From: an uncultured Duncaniella sp. | GTDB taxonomy: Bacteria; Bacteroidota; Bacteroidia; Bacteroidales; Muribaculaceae | NCBI GenBank assembly: GCA_910578515.1 | Contig: CAJTQR010000003.1 | Coordinates: forward strand, 62,001-126,000 | Direction: 5' to 3' | DNA length: 64,000 bases | In this document: positions 9,073 to 17,886 of the stretch, in pieces | Layout: each line of letters begins with the position of its first letter | Position numbering within the stretch: position 1 is the first letter of the stretch | The notes under the pieces: model-generated | What the model was told of the DNA's origin: nothing | The model's input: the letters and a program-made list of their open reading frames with translations, nothing else | Databases searched by the model: none | Made by a program: the position numbers and the translations under genes

Positions 9073-10176
9073 TCACTCAGCCGGCAATTCCTCCATGGTA
9101 ATATAGGGTATGCCATCTTTGTCAAATCTCACCGGGAGCCACAAGTGACGTGAATCAGCGAGATTCTTAGGATTCCACTTGTCTGCCATGAAAGTTAACT
9201 CTCCGTTAAGGTCCATTACATAGGTGCTCTGTCCGCCGAAAGTCTTATCGGCACCCTCGCCACGGCAAGGATTGGGAAGTCGGGTCCATTCTCCCATTAT
9301 TGAGTCGGCTCTCATCAGTCGTGCCTCGTTGGGCTCCCAACCAGTACAACCCGATGCTATCATCCAGTAAGAACCGTCATGCTTGAACAAAGCCGGCGCC
9401 TCATTGTGTCCACCGGGAAAAATGCGTATATACTTTCCTGTATGCCTTGTGTAGGTAGAGTCAAGCTCTGCTATCTGCAATGTAAGATTATCCTCTGATG
9501 AATAGATATGATATGCCGTCCCGTCATCATCGACATAGAGAGTCATATCGCGTGCCATCTGTCCACCGTCAAGGTCGCGCACAGTAAACATACCTTCGTC
9601 AATGGCTTTATACCATTCAGGAGTCCACCATTGCAGTGTGTCAGACCATACCTTCCCTTTGTTATCCTCTGCAAAATTAACTGGATATACCCCAGGATTG
9701 ACTCTGCCGGTATGGAGCAGCGTGAACGGTCCCAACGGATTGTCGGCAACAGCCACACCTGCCTGGGCAGCCCCATAACCGCGACCTTTCAACTCATGGT
9801 GAAACCACATCACAAACTTCCCGGTAGCAGGATTATAGACCACCTTCGGACGTTCGATAATTCCACCCTTTTCAAGCGGAGAGCCCTCCTCGTCGGATGT
9901 AGCAAGCACTATTCCTCGGTTGTCCCAATTGTGCAAATCCTTGGAGCTGTAGCACATCACACCCTCCTGTCCTGCGCCCGGAGTGCCATCACCACGATGC
10001 TCGCCATACCAATAGTAGGTACCGTCATGGCTTATAATCCCGCCGCCATGGGCGTTGATATGGTTTCCATCCGTGTCAGGGAACGGTTCCCCTGTCACAG
10101 TGGGCATTGTAGTCGGAGCTGTGCCACAACCTACCATTGCCACAGCCACGAGAATTATATTAAATAACTTTTTCAT
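9073..10176 (-). CDS. GH43 lipoprotein (subfamily 24/34-like)
   Basis: Five-bladed beta-propeller glycosidase, probably an alpha-L-arabinofuranosidase or exo-beta-1,3-galactanase acting on arabinogalactan. The lipoprotein signal MKKLFNIILVAVAMVGC ends in Cys. The sequence after Cys (GTAPTTMPTV) lacks acidic residues, so a periplasmic face is more likely than surface export. The opening strand NHINAHGGGIISHDGTYYWYGEHRG is the hallmark of the GH43_24/34 group rather than of classical GH43. MTLYVDDDGTAYHIYS holds the second acidic residue, and HNEAPALFKHDGSYW the general acid Glu. At 367 residues it is a single-domain enzyme. It starts 12 bp after the hybrid regulator gene, so it is surely in the same operon. 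Confidence 0.88.
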   Translation of the reverse strand: MKKLFNIILVAVAMVGCGTAPTTMPTVTGEPFPDTDGNHINAHGGGIISHDGTYYWYGEHRGDGTPGAGQEGVMCYSSKDLHNWDNRGIVLATSDEEGSPLEKGGIIERPKVVYNPATGKFVMWFHHELKGRGYGAAQAGVAVADNPLGPFTLLHTGRVNPGVYPVNFAEDNKGKVWSDTLQWWTPEWYKAIDEGMFTVRDLDGGQMARDMTLYVDDDGTAYHIYSSEDNLTLQIAELDSTYTRHTGKYIRIFPGGHNEAPALFKHDGSYWMIASGCTGWEPNEARLMRADSIMGEWTRLPNPCRGEGADKTFGGQSTYVMDLNGELTFMADKWNPKNLADSRHLWLPVRFDKDGIPYITMEELPAE

Positions 10177-10188
10177 TGATATGATAAC

Positions 10189-13100
10189 TTAAATTTTCTT
10201 CAGATACTCGGAGGGAGCCATACCATACTCTTTCTTGAACGCCTTGCCAAATGACGAGTGACTGCCAAAACCGGTGCGGAATGCTATCTCTGTGATGTTG
10301 AGCAGACCTTCGCGCAGCATCTCCTCTGCCTTCCCAAGGCGGATATGGCGAATATACTCGTTGGCCGACACCCCTACAATCGCCATCAGCTTCCTGTATA
10401 GCGAAGATTGGCTCATGCACATCTGCTCTGCCAGAAATGCCACACCGAGGTCCTCACGGTCAAGATTATCGTTGATTATTGTGTTTATCTTATCCATAAA
10501 CTGGCGGTCAAGCGGATTGAGAGCCTTGGCAGCTTCCTTCATCTCCTTAACCTCATCCTCAGGAGGTGTCACCGTCCCTTCAGGCGGTGCCACCGCTCCA
10601 CTCCTTGACATCAGCTGAGAAGCTATAGTGCGGCGCAGGCGCAATATATTGTGGATACGGCTCAGAAGCAACTTGGCGCTGAAAGGCTTTGTAAGATATG
10701 AATCGGCACCCGACTCATACCCCTCCTCCTTGTCGCGGAGTGAATCCTTGGCAGTGAGAAGTATCACAGGTATATGGCTGGTAAGAATATCCTCCTTAAT
10801 GCTGCGGCACATGCTCACGCCATCCATCTCAGGCATCATGATATCACTTATCACAAAGTCCGGATTCTCCTCCTGCACTACTTTCAGTCCTTCCAGACCG
10901 TTGCAAGCCGTAAGAACCGTAAACTCATCCACCAAAGCCTGGCGTATATACTCGCGGATATCGTCATTATCCTCCACCACAAGCACCTTAACCTTGGCAT
11001 CAGCCTGCGAATGCTCGGTAAGTTCCGGCTCATCGGCGGCTCCCTTATCGTTAGGCTCGGCCTGAAGTGCATTAGGATACAAGCTATCAGTGACAAGTCG
11101 CACGGTAAATGTGGAGCCCACACCCTCGGTGGAGTCTACCGAAATCTGTGCCTCATGCAAGTCAACAAGATTCTTCACGAGTGCCAGTCCGATACCGGTA
11201 CCCGAAGCCTGATGCTCACCTTTCACTTGATAATATCGGTCAAATATCCGTGCGAGCTTGTTGCGTGCTATACCGTAACCGGTATCCGATACCTTGATTT
11301 CCGAATAGACCACACCGTTCTCCTCCACTGTATGGAACGAAAGAGATATCGTGCCTTTGGGAGTATACTTCACTGCATTACTGAGAAGATTGTTTACGAT
11401 TATGGTCAACATTTCCTCATCGTAATATATATCAGGTGCATTAAGGTCGATATCAAGCACAAACTGCACGTGCGGATTGCGGTTAAGTTCCTTATAGCGT
11501 ATGCCTATCTCACGCAGCAGATTGCCAAGATTACCTTTCTTCACAGTCAGATGGCGGTTCTGAGTCTCTGTTTTGCGGAATTCCAATATGCCGTTTATCA
11601 GATTCAGCAACGTATTGGAGCTGTCACGTATCATCTGCAGCTTGTAGGAATACTGACTCGGCAATCCCGGGTCGCTCACCATATCCTCCAGCGGTCCCAT
11701 GATTAAAGTAAGCGGAGTGCGCAGCTCATGGGTGATATTGGTATAGAAACGCAGGCGCTCATCATTGAGTTTCTGACGGTTACGGCTTTTCTCAACCTCT
11801 GCCTCCAGACGCTGTTTCAATTTAACCCTATGTTTGTAAAAGAGAGCCACTGCAATAATCACACCAATAAAAATTAGCACATAAATCGCTTTAGCCCACC
11901 AAGTTAGCCAAATAGGGGGGGAGATTTTCACGGTCAACACCGTGACCGGTTGCTCCCAATCATGCCCTTTCAGACGCTGACGCACCTGAAACTTGTAGAC
12001 TCCCGGCGGAAGGTTGCGGTACATCGCCTCATTATTGCCGAAGCATTCAATCCACACATCGTCCAATCCGAGCATACTGTATGAAAGGTCGGTGCGCTGT
12101 ACCATGTCGTGGTCCATCACATTGAATGTTATTCGGAATGTATTGAGCGTGTATGGCAATGTAATCTCATCTGAATTTACCGGCATGCTCATGGCATTCT
12201 CCTCCCTGCCCCCACCTTCCTTGAAGATGGTGAATTTTGTAATTCTCACCGGTTGCGAAGCTACGGCAGCGTCAAGGTCATGTGGCATCAGCGAGAACAC
12301 ACCGTTGGCCGAGGCGAAATAGATTCGGCCCGAGTCATCGCATGCCGAGCCATTCTCCATGAATGAGTAGAGCGGCATTGACTCCATTCCGTCGTAGATG
12401 GAGGCCTTCAGAGTGTTGGGGTTTATACGTGCTATCCCCCGGCTTGAACTTATCCATAGGCTACCGTCAAGGTCCTCCTCGATAGAACTGACATGCGAGA
12501 TTCCTGCGCGCTCCACATCCTCGATACGCTTGAACTCATCGGGGTGGGAAGGGTCGGTAAACAGCACCAGTCCGCTCCGTGTTCCCGCCCATATTCTGCC
12601 ACGAGAATCACGGTGAAGGGCATTGACTGCATTCGAGGGAAAACCTTCATCAACCGTTAGTCTGTAGAGCAATTCACCTCTCTTGTCGAGCACTGACACA
12701 CCCTTTCCGAAAGTGCCTATCCAAAGGTTGCCTGACTTATCGCGCACCATGTCATGTATCACCCAGTCAATCAACCGTGAGTTTATAGCGGTATCATTTT
12801 CCAGCACACCGTTGCGGTAGATGTATACACCTTCGGTACTTCCCACCCGCATGGTCCCGTCAGTGTCCTCAAAGAAGGCTCGGATATCAGTTGGCGAACC
12901 CGGTATACGGGTGAATTGACGTGTGGCGGGATTGAAGGTGAACACCCCTTTCTCATGCGTGCCGACCCAGAGCATCTTGTCACCCGACACTGCGAGTGTG
13001 CGCACGAATGTGTGCGAACCGGACTCCGAGCGTGGAAGCTCTATGGGTGTCACCACCCCATCTTTCACACTCACTATCTCATTCTCTCCGCCGAGCCACA

Positions 13101-14244
13101 ATGTGCCATCGTGAGGAGAGCTGTAGCAGCTCCACACAGGTTTATAGCTCACATTCCGTGTGCCGGACGAGAGATAATTTATGCGCGAGAACACAGCGGG
13201 GAGATGACTCACCACATCCACTCCCGAACGGTAATTTCCGAGCCACACATTTCCAAACGAGTCCTGAAATATGGTCTTGATATACACGCTCGATAATCCT
13301 TCCGGCTCACCGTTAGCCGAAAGATGAGAGAACTGAGCGTTGCGTAAGTCATTGTAGGCATACGAACCCGGCGAAAGCACGCTCACTCCACCTTGCGTGG
13401 TGGCAAACCAGATTTCACCGTTGCCAAGCTGCTTTATATCGCGGATTCGACCCGGTGCTATGGAATGGGGATTATTGTCACTGTGCACAAACGGGGTGAA
13501 CGCCTGCGTACGGGGGTTGAAAAGGGCCGCTCCCTTGTCGGTACCCACCCACAGGTTGCCACTCGTGTCAAAGCAGAGACTATACACGACATTGCCCGGA
13601 AGCGAGGGTTCATTAGTCCTGTGACGGTAAAGCTCCATAGTGTGCGACGCAGTGTCCACCACGCAGAGTCCGTCATGATTCGTTGCCACATAAAGGCGTC
13701 CGTCATTACCCTCTGCTACGGTCCAAATTTCGCGAGGCATCCCCGGTATCGTCCTGTGATTATACTCCCGGCTCTCCCCTGTGAGGGGATTATAATATTG
13801 CACCCCGAAATGATAATGCGTGAGCCACATACCCCCGTCCGAGGCCGGGACTATCGATGTGATATCAGATGACAATAGCCCGGATTCCACCCGCGTTATC
13901 TCACCCGAGCGGCGGTCATAGGCACAGAGTCCGTCTCGCTGAGTGGCTATCCAAAGGCGGTTGGGGTCCGACTCTATCTGTGCCACGCAGTTAAGTTCGT
14001 TGGCACTCAGTCCGGAGTTTTCTTTTGTAAAGGATGTGAAATGCTTACCATCGAAACGGTTCAGCCCCTCCTCAGTGGCTACCCAGATTATTCCATCAGT
14101 ATCCTGGGCTATTGACATGACGTAGCCATTGGAGAGACCGGAGGTGACACCATAGTTGCTCACCATCCTTTCCGCCCCGGCTATGAGCGAGGAAAAGAGC
14201 AAAAGGCAGAGAGCCACCGTATATTTAACAGCTTTTTCGTTCAT
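10189..14244 (-). CDS. hybrid two-component system regulator of the PUL
   Basis: One-protein sensor kinase and transcription factor typical of Bacteroidetes PULs. The start is placed at MNEKAVKYTVALCLLLFSSLIAG, a signal sequence; the upstream extension of 45 codons crosses the promoter. Order of parts over 1351 residues: periplasmic two-bladed-propeller sensor with many WVGT/GNLWIGT repeats, a Y_Y_Y domain, one membrane helix (ALFYKHRVKL follows it), HisKA with the phospho-acceptor His839 in THELRTPLT, a HATPase domain with DTGYGI and GTGIGLALV, a receiver with Asp1134 in ISDIMMPEMDG, and a C-terminal AraC-type HTH. It is divergent from the SusC gene with 363 bp between starts. It should bind an oligosaccharide in the periplasm and activate the PUL promoters. 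Confidence 0.95.
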   Translation of the reverse strand: MNEKAVKYTVALCLLLFSSLIAGAERMVSNYGVTSGLSNGYVMSIAQDTDGIIWVATEEGLNRFDGKHFTSFTKENSGLSANELNCVAQIESDPNRLWIATQRDGLCAYDRRSGEITRVESGLLSSDITSIVPASDGGMWLTHYHFGVQYYNPLTGESREYNHRTIPGMPREIWTVAEGNDGRLYVATNHDGLCVVDTASHTMELYRHRTNEPSLPGNVVYSLCFDTSGNLWVGTDKGAALFNPRTQAFTPFVHSDNNPHSIAPGRIRDIKQLGNGEIWFATTQGGVSVLSPGSYAYNDLRNAQFSHLSANGEPEGLSSVYIKTIFQDSFGNVWLGNYRSGVDVVSHLPAVFSRINYLSSGTRNVSYKPVWSCYSSPHDGTLWLGGENEIVSVKDGVVTPIELPRSESGSHTFVRTLAVSGDKMLWVGTHEKGVFTFNPATRQFTRIPGSPTDIRAFFEDTDGTMRVGSTEGVYIYRNGVLENDTAINSRLIDWVIHDMVRDKSGNLWIGTFGKGVSVLDKRGELLYRLTVDEGFPSNAVNALHRDSRGRIWAGTRSGLVLFTDPSHPDEFKRIEDVERAGISHVSSIEEDLDGSLWISSSRGIARINPNTLKASIYDGMESMPLYSFMENGSACDDSGRIYFASANGVFSLMPHDLDAAVASQPVRITKFTIFKEGGGREENAMSMPVNSDEITLPYTLNTFRITFNVMDHDMVQRTDLSYSMLGLDDVWIECFGNNEAMYRNLPPGVYKFQVRQRLKGHDWEQPVTVLTVKISPPIWLTWWAKAIYVLIFIGVIIAVALFYKHRVKLKQRLEAEVEKSRNRQKLNDERLRFYTNITHELRTPLTLIMGPLEDMVSDPGLPSQYSYKLQMIRDSSNTLLNLINGILEFRKTETQNRHLTVKKGNLGNLLREIGIRYKELNRNPHVQFVLDIDLNAPDIYYDEEMLTIIVNNLLSNAVKYTPKGTISLSFHTVEENGVVYSEIKVSDTGYGIARNKLARIFDRYYQVKGEHQASGTGIGLALVKNLVDLHEAQISVDSTEGVGSTFTVRLVTDSLYPNALQAEPNDKGAADEPELTEHSQADAKVKVLVVEDNDDIREYIRQALVDEFTVLTACNGLEGLKVVQEENPDFVISDIMMPEMDGVSMCRSIKEDILTSHIPVILLTAKDSLRDKEEGYESGADSYLTKPFSAKLLLSRIHNILRLRRTIASQLMSRSGAVAPPEGTVTPPEDEVKEMKEAAKALNPLDRQFMDKINTIINDNLDREDLGVAFLAEQMCMSQSSLYRKLMAIVGVSANEYIRHIRLGKAEEMLREGLLNITEIAFRTGFGSHSSFGKAFKKEYGMAPSEYLKKI

Positions 14245-14306
14245 GGTACATACTAACTTTTTCCGAAGGAAATGCAATGTGAAAGCAATGGGGCTTTTTG
14301 TATCTG

Positions 14307-14314
14307 CAAATATA
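14307..14314 (-). promoter_or_regulatory. -7 TATATTTG promoter of the regulator-GH43-GH105 unit
   Basis: TATATTTG on the minus strand lies 63 bp before the regulator start codon. No clear TTTG is seen at -33. Confidence 0.5.
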
Positions 14315-14373
14315 CACAATTCAGTTGAATTACAATAGTCATAATCTGTTAGACTATACTCCCAATCATTCAA

Positions 14374-14450
14374 AACCACATAGCTGAATGATTTAAACGC
14401 TTTTTAGAACGATTCAGGCTCACCACCTCTGAACCACATATTGTAATTTT
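14374..14450. promoter_or_regulatory. candidate operator region between regulator and SusC genes
   Basis: The nonamer AACCACATA occurs twice, at 14374-14382 and 14442-14450, the second directly upstream of the SusC -7 box. Between them an imperfect inverted repeat (CTGAATGATT at 14384-14393 and AACGATTCAG at 14408-14417, 8 of 10 bases pairing) is centred about 60 bp upstream of the expected start of transcription. These are candidate binding sites for the hybrid regulator; the assignment is inference. Confidence 0.35.
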
Positions 14451-14453
14451 GCG

Positions 14454-14461
14454 TCAGTAGA
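14454..14461 (+). promoter_or_regulatory. -7 TAATTTTG promoter of susCD
   Basis: TAATTTTG matches the -7 consensus, with no -33 TTTG at the usual distance, as expected for an activator-dependent PUL promoter. It predicts a leader of about 140 nt before the SusC start. Confidence 0.55.
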
Positions 14462-14607
14462 CACGATAGTAACATTTTTTAAGGTTAGATGAATTGAGGT
14501 TTTATTTTAGGTCTTAACCAAACGGTATGAAAGAAGGATAAAAAAGATTGTTGACGGTTCTTATACATTATGCATCATCATGAAAACAACCATAATAGTA
14601 TCTACCA

Positions 14608-17600
14608 ATGAAAAAACATCGGTTTCTAATTTGGCTTCTTACCTTAATTATAGGTACTGTTAGCCTGAGCGCCCAGGAGGCATATACTCTTCGAGGCGTA
14701 GTTGAAGATAGCGCCGGAGAGCCTCTCACCGGAGCTTCTGTGCTTGTTAAAGGCACCACAAACGGTGTCGCTTCCGACATTGACGGTAACTTTGCCATCA
14801 AGGTCAAGAAAGGTGACGTGGTCAGCGTCTCCTACATCGGTTACAAAGCCCAGGATATTAATGTTACAGGTCAGAACGACGTAAAGGTCGTGCTTATCGA
14901 AGACACCCAGATGCTTGAGGATGTCGTGGTTATCGGTTACGGTACAGCCCGCAAGAAGGACTTGACAGGTGCTGTGGTCCAGGTAAATCCCGACAAAATC
15001 GCCGACCAGAACCCCGGTTCGGTTCAGGATGTGCTCCGCGGTGTTCCCGGTCTCCAGATTGGTTACGACTCATCAGCCAAAGGTCAGGGTGCCTCTATCC
15101 GTCTCCGCGGTCAGAACTCACTCGGTACCAACGCATCACCTATGATTGTGCTCGATGGCATGCCCTTCTACGGTGAGCTTTCTGAAATCAACCCCGATGA
15201 TATCGCACAGGTCGACATTCTCAAGGACGCATCTTCAGCCGCCATCTACGGTGCCCGTGCCGCTGCCGGTGTCATTATCATCACCACTAAGAAAGGTAAG
15301 GAAGGAAAACCCACCATTACCCTCAGCGCCAACATCGGTGTGACAAACAAGGCTTATTATAACGATTATTATGATGCTGCAGGCTACCTTCAGCACCTCG
15401 TTGACTGGAACAAGATGCTCTACACTTACGGTCAAGGTGCCGACGGTCTATACGGATATTACAATGCCGCAAACGCTGCCGGACAGCTCTCTTATCCCAA
15501 TGGTTATTTCGATGACCCCCGTACAATGTCCGACCCCGCAGCCTGGGCATCTGCAACAGGTACTTCAGGTGTAGGTCTCGCTGACGGTGAAACATATATG
15601 GGTCTTTGGGGTCGCCGCCTGTCTCTGTACAACGCCCCTTATGTACTGCAGAATTTTATCGATGGCAAGACAATGGACTGGAACGACCAGGTATTCCGCA
15701 CCGGTATCAAGCAGGACTATAACGCATCCGTATCAGGCGCTACCGACCGCTCTAACTATTATATCTCAGCCGGCTACATGAAGAATGAGGGTCCGGTACA
15801 GGGAACTGAATATGAAGCATTCCGCGCAAGCATGAAAATCCACACCAAAATCACTCCTTGGTTGGAACTCGGTGCTCAGGCTAATTTCCAGGACCGTTCG
15901 GACGGTGATATTTCAGTGGCTCTCGGTACAAACTACTGGGACAACAACATGCTCCGCAACTCACCCTATTCAAATCTCTATACTGCCGATGGAAAATACG
16001 AGCAGTATCCTATGTCCGGTCTCCCCACAAACGGTGGCTACAATTATTACCATGACCGTCAGTACTATGAACTTGACAAGGGTTACACCACCATCAATTC
16101 AATCTTCAATGTGAAAGTCAACCTCCCCGCAGGTTTCACTTATGCATTTAACATCTCACCCCGCTACCAGTGGTTCCATGACCGTTACTGGATGAAAGCC
16201 GACCTCCCCAACGCTTCAGCATCAAGCCGTGGTGTGAACCGCGAGAATACCAAGACTTTTGACTGGAACCTCAACAACACCCTTACCTGGGACCGCACTT
16301 TCCTCGATGTTCACCACTTCACAGTGACATTGGTTCAGGAAGCCGAGGACCACAAATACTGGCAGGACCGCATCGAAGCCCGCAACATCTCCCCCAACGA
16401 TGCTCTTGGATTCCACTACACTCAGGGTGCCAACAAGGAGCAGAGCAACTTCTCTACAAGAGATGCTCACTATACAGCCACCTCTTATCTCGGTCGAGCA
16501 TTCTATAGCTACGATAACAAATACCTCATCACCGGTTCATTCCGTCGTGACGGTTTCTCCGGATTCGGTGCTAACAATAAGTGGGGTAACTTCGGTTCAG
16601 TAGGTCTCGGTTGGAACTTCTCAGATGAAAAATTCATGGAATCAACCCGCTCATGGCTCGACAACGCAAAGCTCCGCGTATCATGGGGTACCAACGGTAA
16701 CCGTGAGTTCGGCGACCTAAGCAGCGACATCATGAATGTTTACAAAGTGCTTGCCAACCTTAACGTTGACGGCTCGATGGTTTACTTCAACAACGGAACC
16801 TCAACTGTAGTCAATGCTCTCTCCATGAGCCGCCTTGGCGCCCCCAACCTCCGCTGGGAACGCACCGAAGCATGGAACTACGGTCTTGACTTCTCTGTAT
16901 TCAATTCACGCCTCACCGGTAACATTGATGTATACTCCAAGGCTACCAAGGATATGATTATGGCTCAGCGCCTCCCCTCATTCTCTGGTTTTAGCTCAAT
17001 ATCTGCCAACCTCGGTGAAGTTACAAACAAGGGTTTTGAAATCGGTCTTAACTCCCTCAACATTGATATGAAGGACTTCCAGTGGTCAACAGCATTTGCT
17101 TTCTCCTACAACAAGAGCTGTATCAAGCATATCTACGGAAACAAGGATGAGAACGGCAAGGAACTCGACGACACATCCAACGGATGGTTCATCGGCAAGC
17201 CTATCGGTGAAATCTGGACCTACAAGACTGACGGTGTATGGCAGAATACTCCCGCCGACATAGCCGAAGCTGCCAAGTATGGACAGAAACCCGGTGACCC
17301 GAAAATCCTCAACCTCTATACTGAAGATGATGTAGATGGCAAACCGGTATACAATGATAAAGATAAAGTTTATCTTGGAACTGTCAATCCTCCCATCTAC
17401 TGGTCACTCCGCAATGACTTTACCTTCTTCAAGGACTTCACTTTCTCATTCTCTCTTTACTCTTACATGGGACACAAGAGCCTCGACAGTCGCTGGTTGA
17501 ACAGTGATAATGGCGGTTCTCAGATGATTAACGGCTTCAACCTGCCTGCAAAAGAGTACTGGACACCCACCAATCCCACCAATGACTATTGCCGTCTGGA

Positions 17601-17856
17601 AGCAGTTGGTCCTACAGGTCTTGAAGGTGGTGTAGGTAAAATCATCAACCGTAGCTTCGTCCGTCTCGACAACATCACTCTCGGTTACACAATCCCGCAG
17701 GCATTTACACGTCGCTTCATGGTGGAACGCATCCGCGTAACAGCAAGCTGCAACAATGTATGCACATTCCACTCAAGCCAGTGGAAGTATGGTGACCCCG
17801 AGACAGGTGGTCTCTCAAACCGTACTTTCAACTTCGGTCTCAATGTCACTCTCTAA
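14608..17856 (+). CDS. SusC/RagA-type TonB-dependent outer-membrane transporter
   Basis: Outer-membrane beta-barrel that imports oligosaccharides using TonB energy, working as a lidded complex with the SusD protein encoded next. A signal peptide (MKKHRFLIWLLTLIIG... SLSAQ) is followed by a carboxypeptidase-regulatory-like domain (LRGVVEDSAGEPLTGASVLVKG). The plug domain holds DVLRGVPGLQI and DILKDASSAAIYGARAAAG, signature motifs of the SusC family. The barrel ends in an aromatic-rich C-terminal strand (TFNFGLNVTL). At 1082 residues it is full length. The SusD gene follows after 30 bp. The ligand is inferred only from the neighbouring enzymes. Confidence 0.96.
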   Translation: MKKHRFLIWLLTLIIGTVSLSAQEAYTLRGVVEDSAGEPLTGASVLVKGTTNGVASDIDGNFAIKVKKGDVVSVSYIGYKAQDINVTGQNDVKVVLIEDTQMLEDVVVIGYGTARKKDLTGAVVQVNPDKIADQNPGSVQDVLRGVPGLQIGYDSSAKGQGASIRLRGQNSLGTNASPMIVLDGMPFYGELSEINPDDIAQVDILKDASSAAIYGARAAAGVIIITTKKGKEGKPTITLSANIGVTNKAYYNDYYDAAGYLQHLVDWNKMLYTYGQGADGLYGYYNAANAAGQLSYPNGYFDDPRTMSDPAAWASATGTSGVGLADGETYMGLWGRRLSLYNAPYVLQNFIDGKTMDWNDQVFRTGIKQDYNASVSGATDRSNYYISAGYMKNEGPVQGTEYEAFRASMKIHTKITPWLELGAQANFQDRSDGDISVALGTNYWDNNMLRNSPYSNLYTADGKYEQYPMSGLPTNGGYNYYHDRQYYELDKGYTTINSIFNVKVNLPAGFTYAFNISPRYQWFHDRYWMKADLPNASASSRGVNRENTKTFDWNLNNTLTWDRTFLDVHHFTVTLVQEAEDHKYWQDRIEARNISPNDALGFHYTQGANKEQSNFSTRDAHYTATSYLGRAFYSYDNKYLITGSFRRDGFSGFGANNKWGNFGSVGLGWNFSDEKFMESTRSWLDNAKLRVSWGTNGNREFGDLSSDIMNVYKVLANLNVDGSMVYFNNGTSTVVNALSMSRLGAPNLRWERTEAWNYGLDFSVFNSRLTGNIDVYSKATKDMIMAQRLPSFSGFSSISANLGEVTNKGFEIGLNSLNIDMKDFQWSTAFAFSYNKSCIKHIYGNKDENGKELDDTSNGWFIGKPIGEIWTYKTDGVWQNTPADIAEAAKYGQKPGDPKILNLYTEDDVDGKPVYNDKDKVYLGTVNPPIYWSLRNDFTFFKDFTFSFSLYSYMGHKSLDSRWLNSDNGGSQMINGFNLPAKEYWTPTNPTNDYCRLEAVGPTGLEGGVGKIINRSFVRLDNITLGYTIPQAFTRRFMVERIRVTASCNNVCTFHSSQWKYGDPETGGLSNRTFNFGLNVTL

Positions 17857-17886
17857 TTCCACAATCCAATCTTAACATCATAAATC

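Noticed and set aside
9508..10167. Open frame of 219 codons opposite the GH43 lipoprotein gene
   Set aside because: Shadow of the real gene; its protein has no recognisable domain and a skewed His/Cys-rich composition. The same applies to other long antisense frames inside the regulator, uvrC and lutB genes.
14245..14379. 45-residue N-terminal extension of the hybrid regulator
   Set aside because: It runs across the predicted promoter, and the internal Met begins a clear signal peptide.
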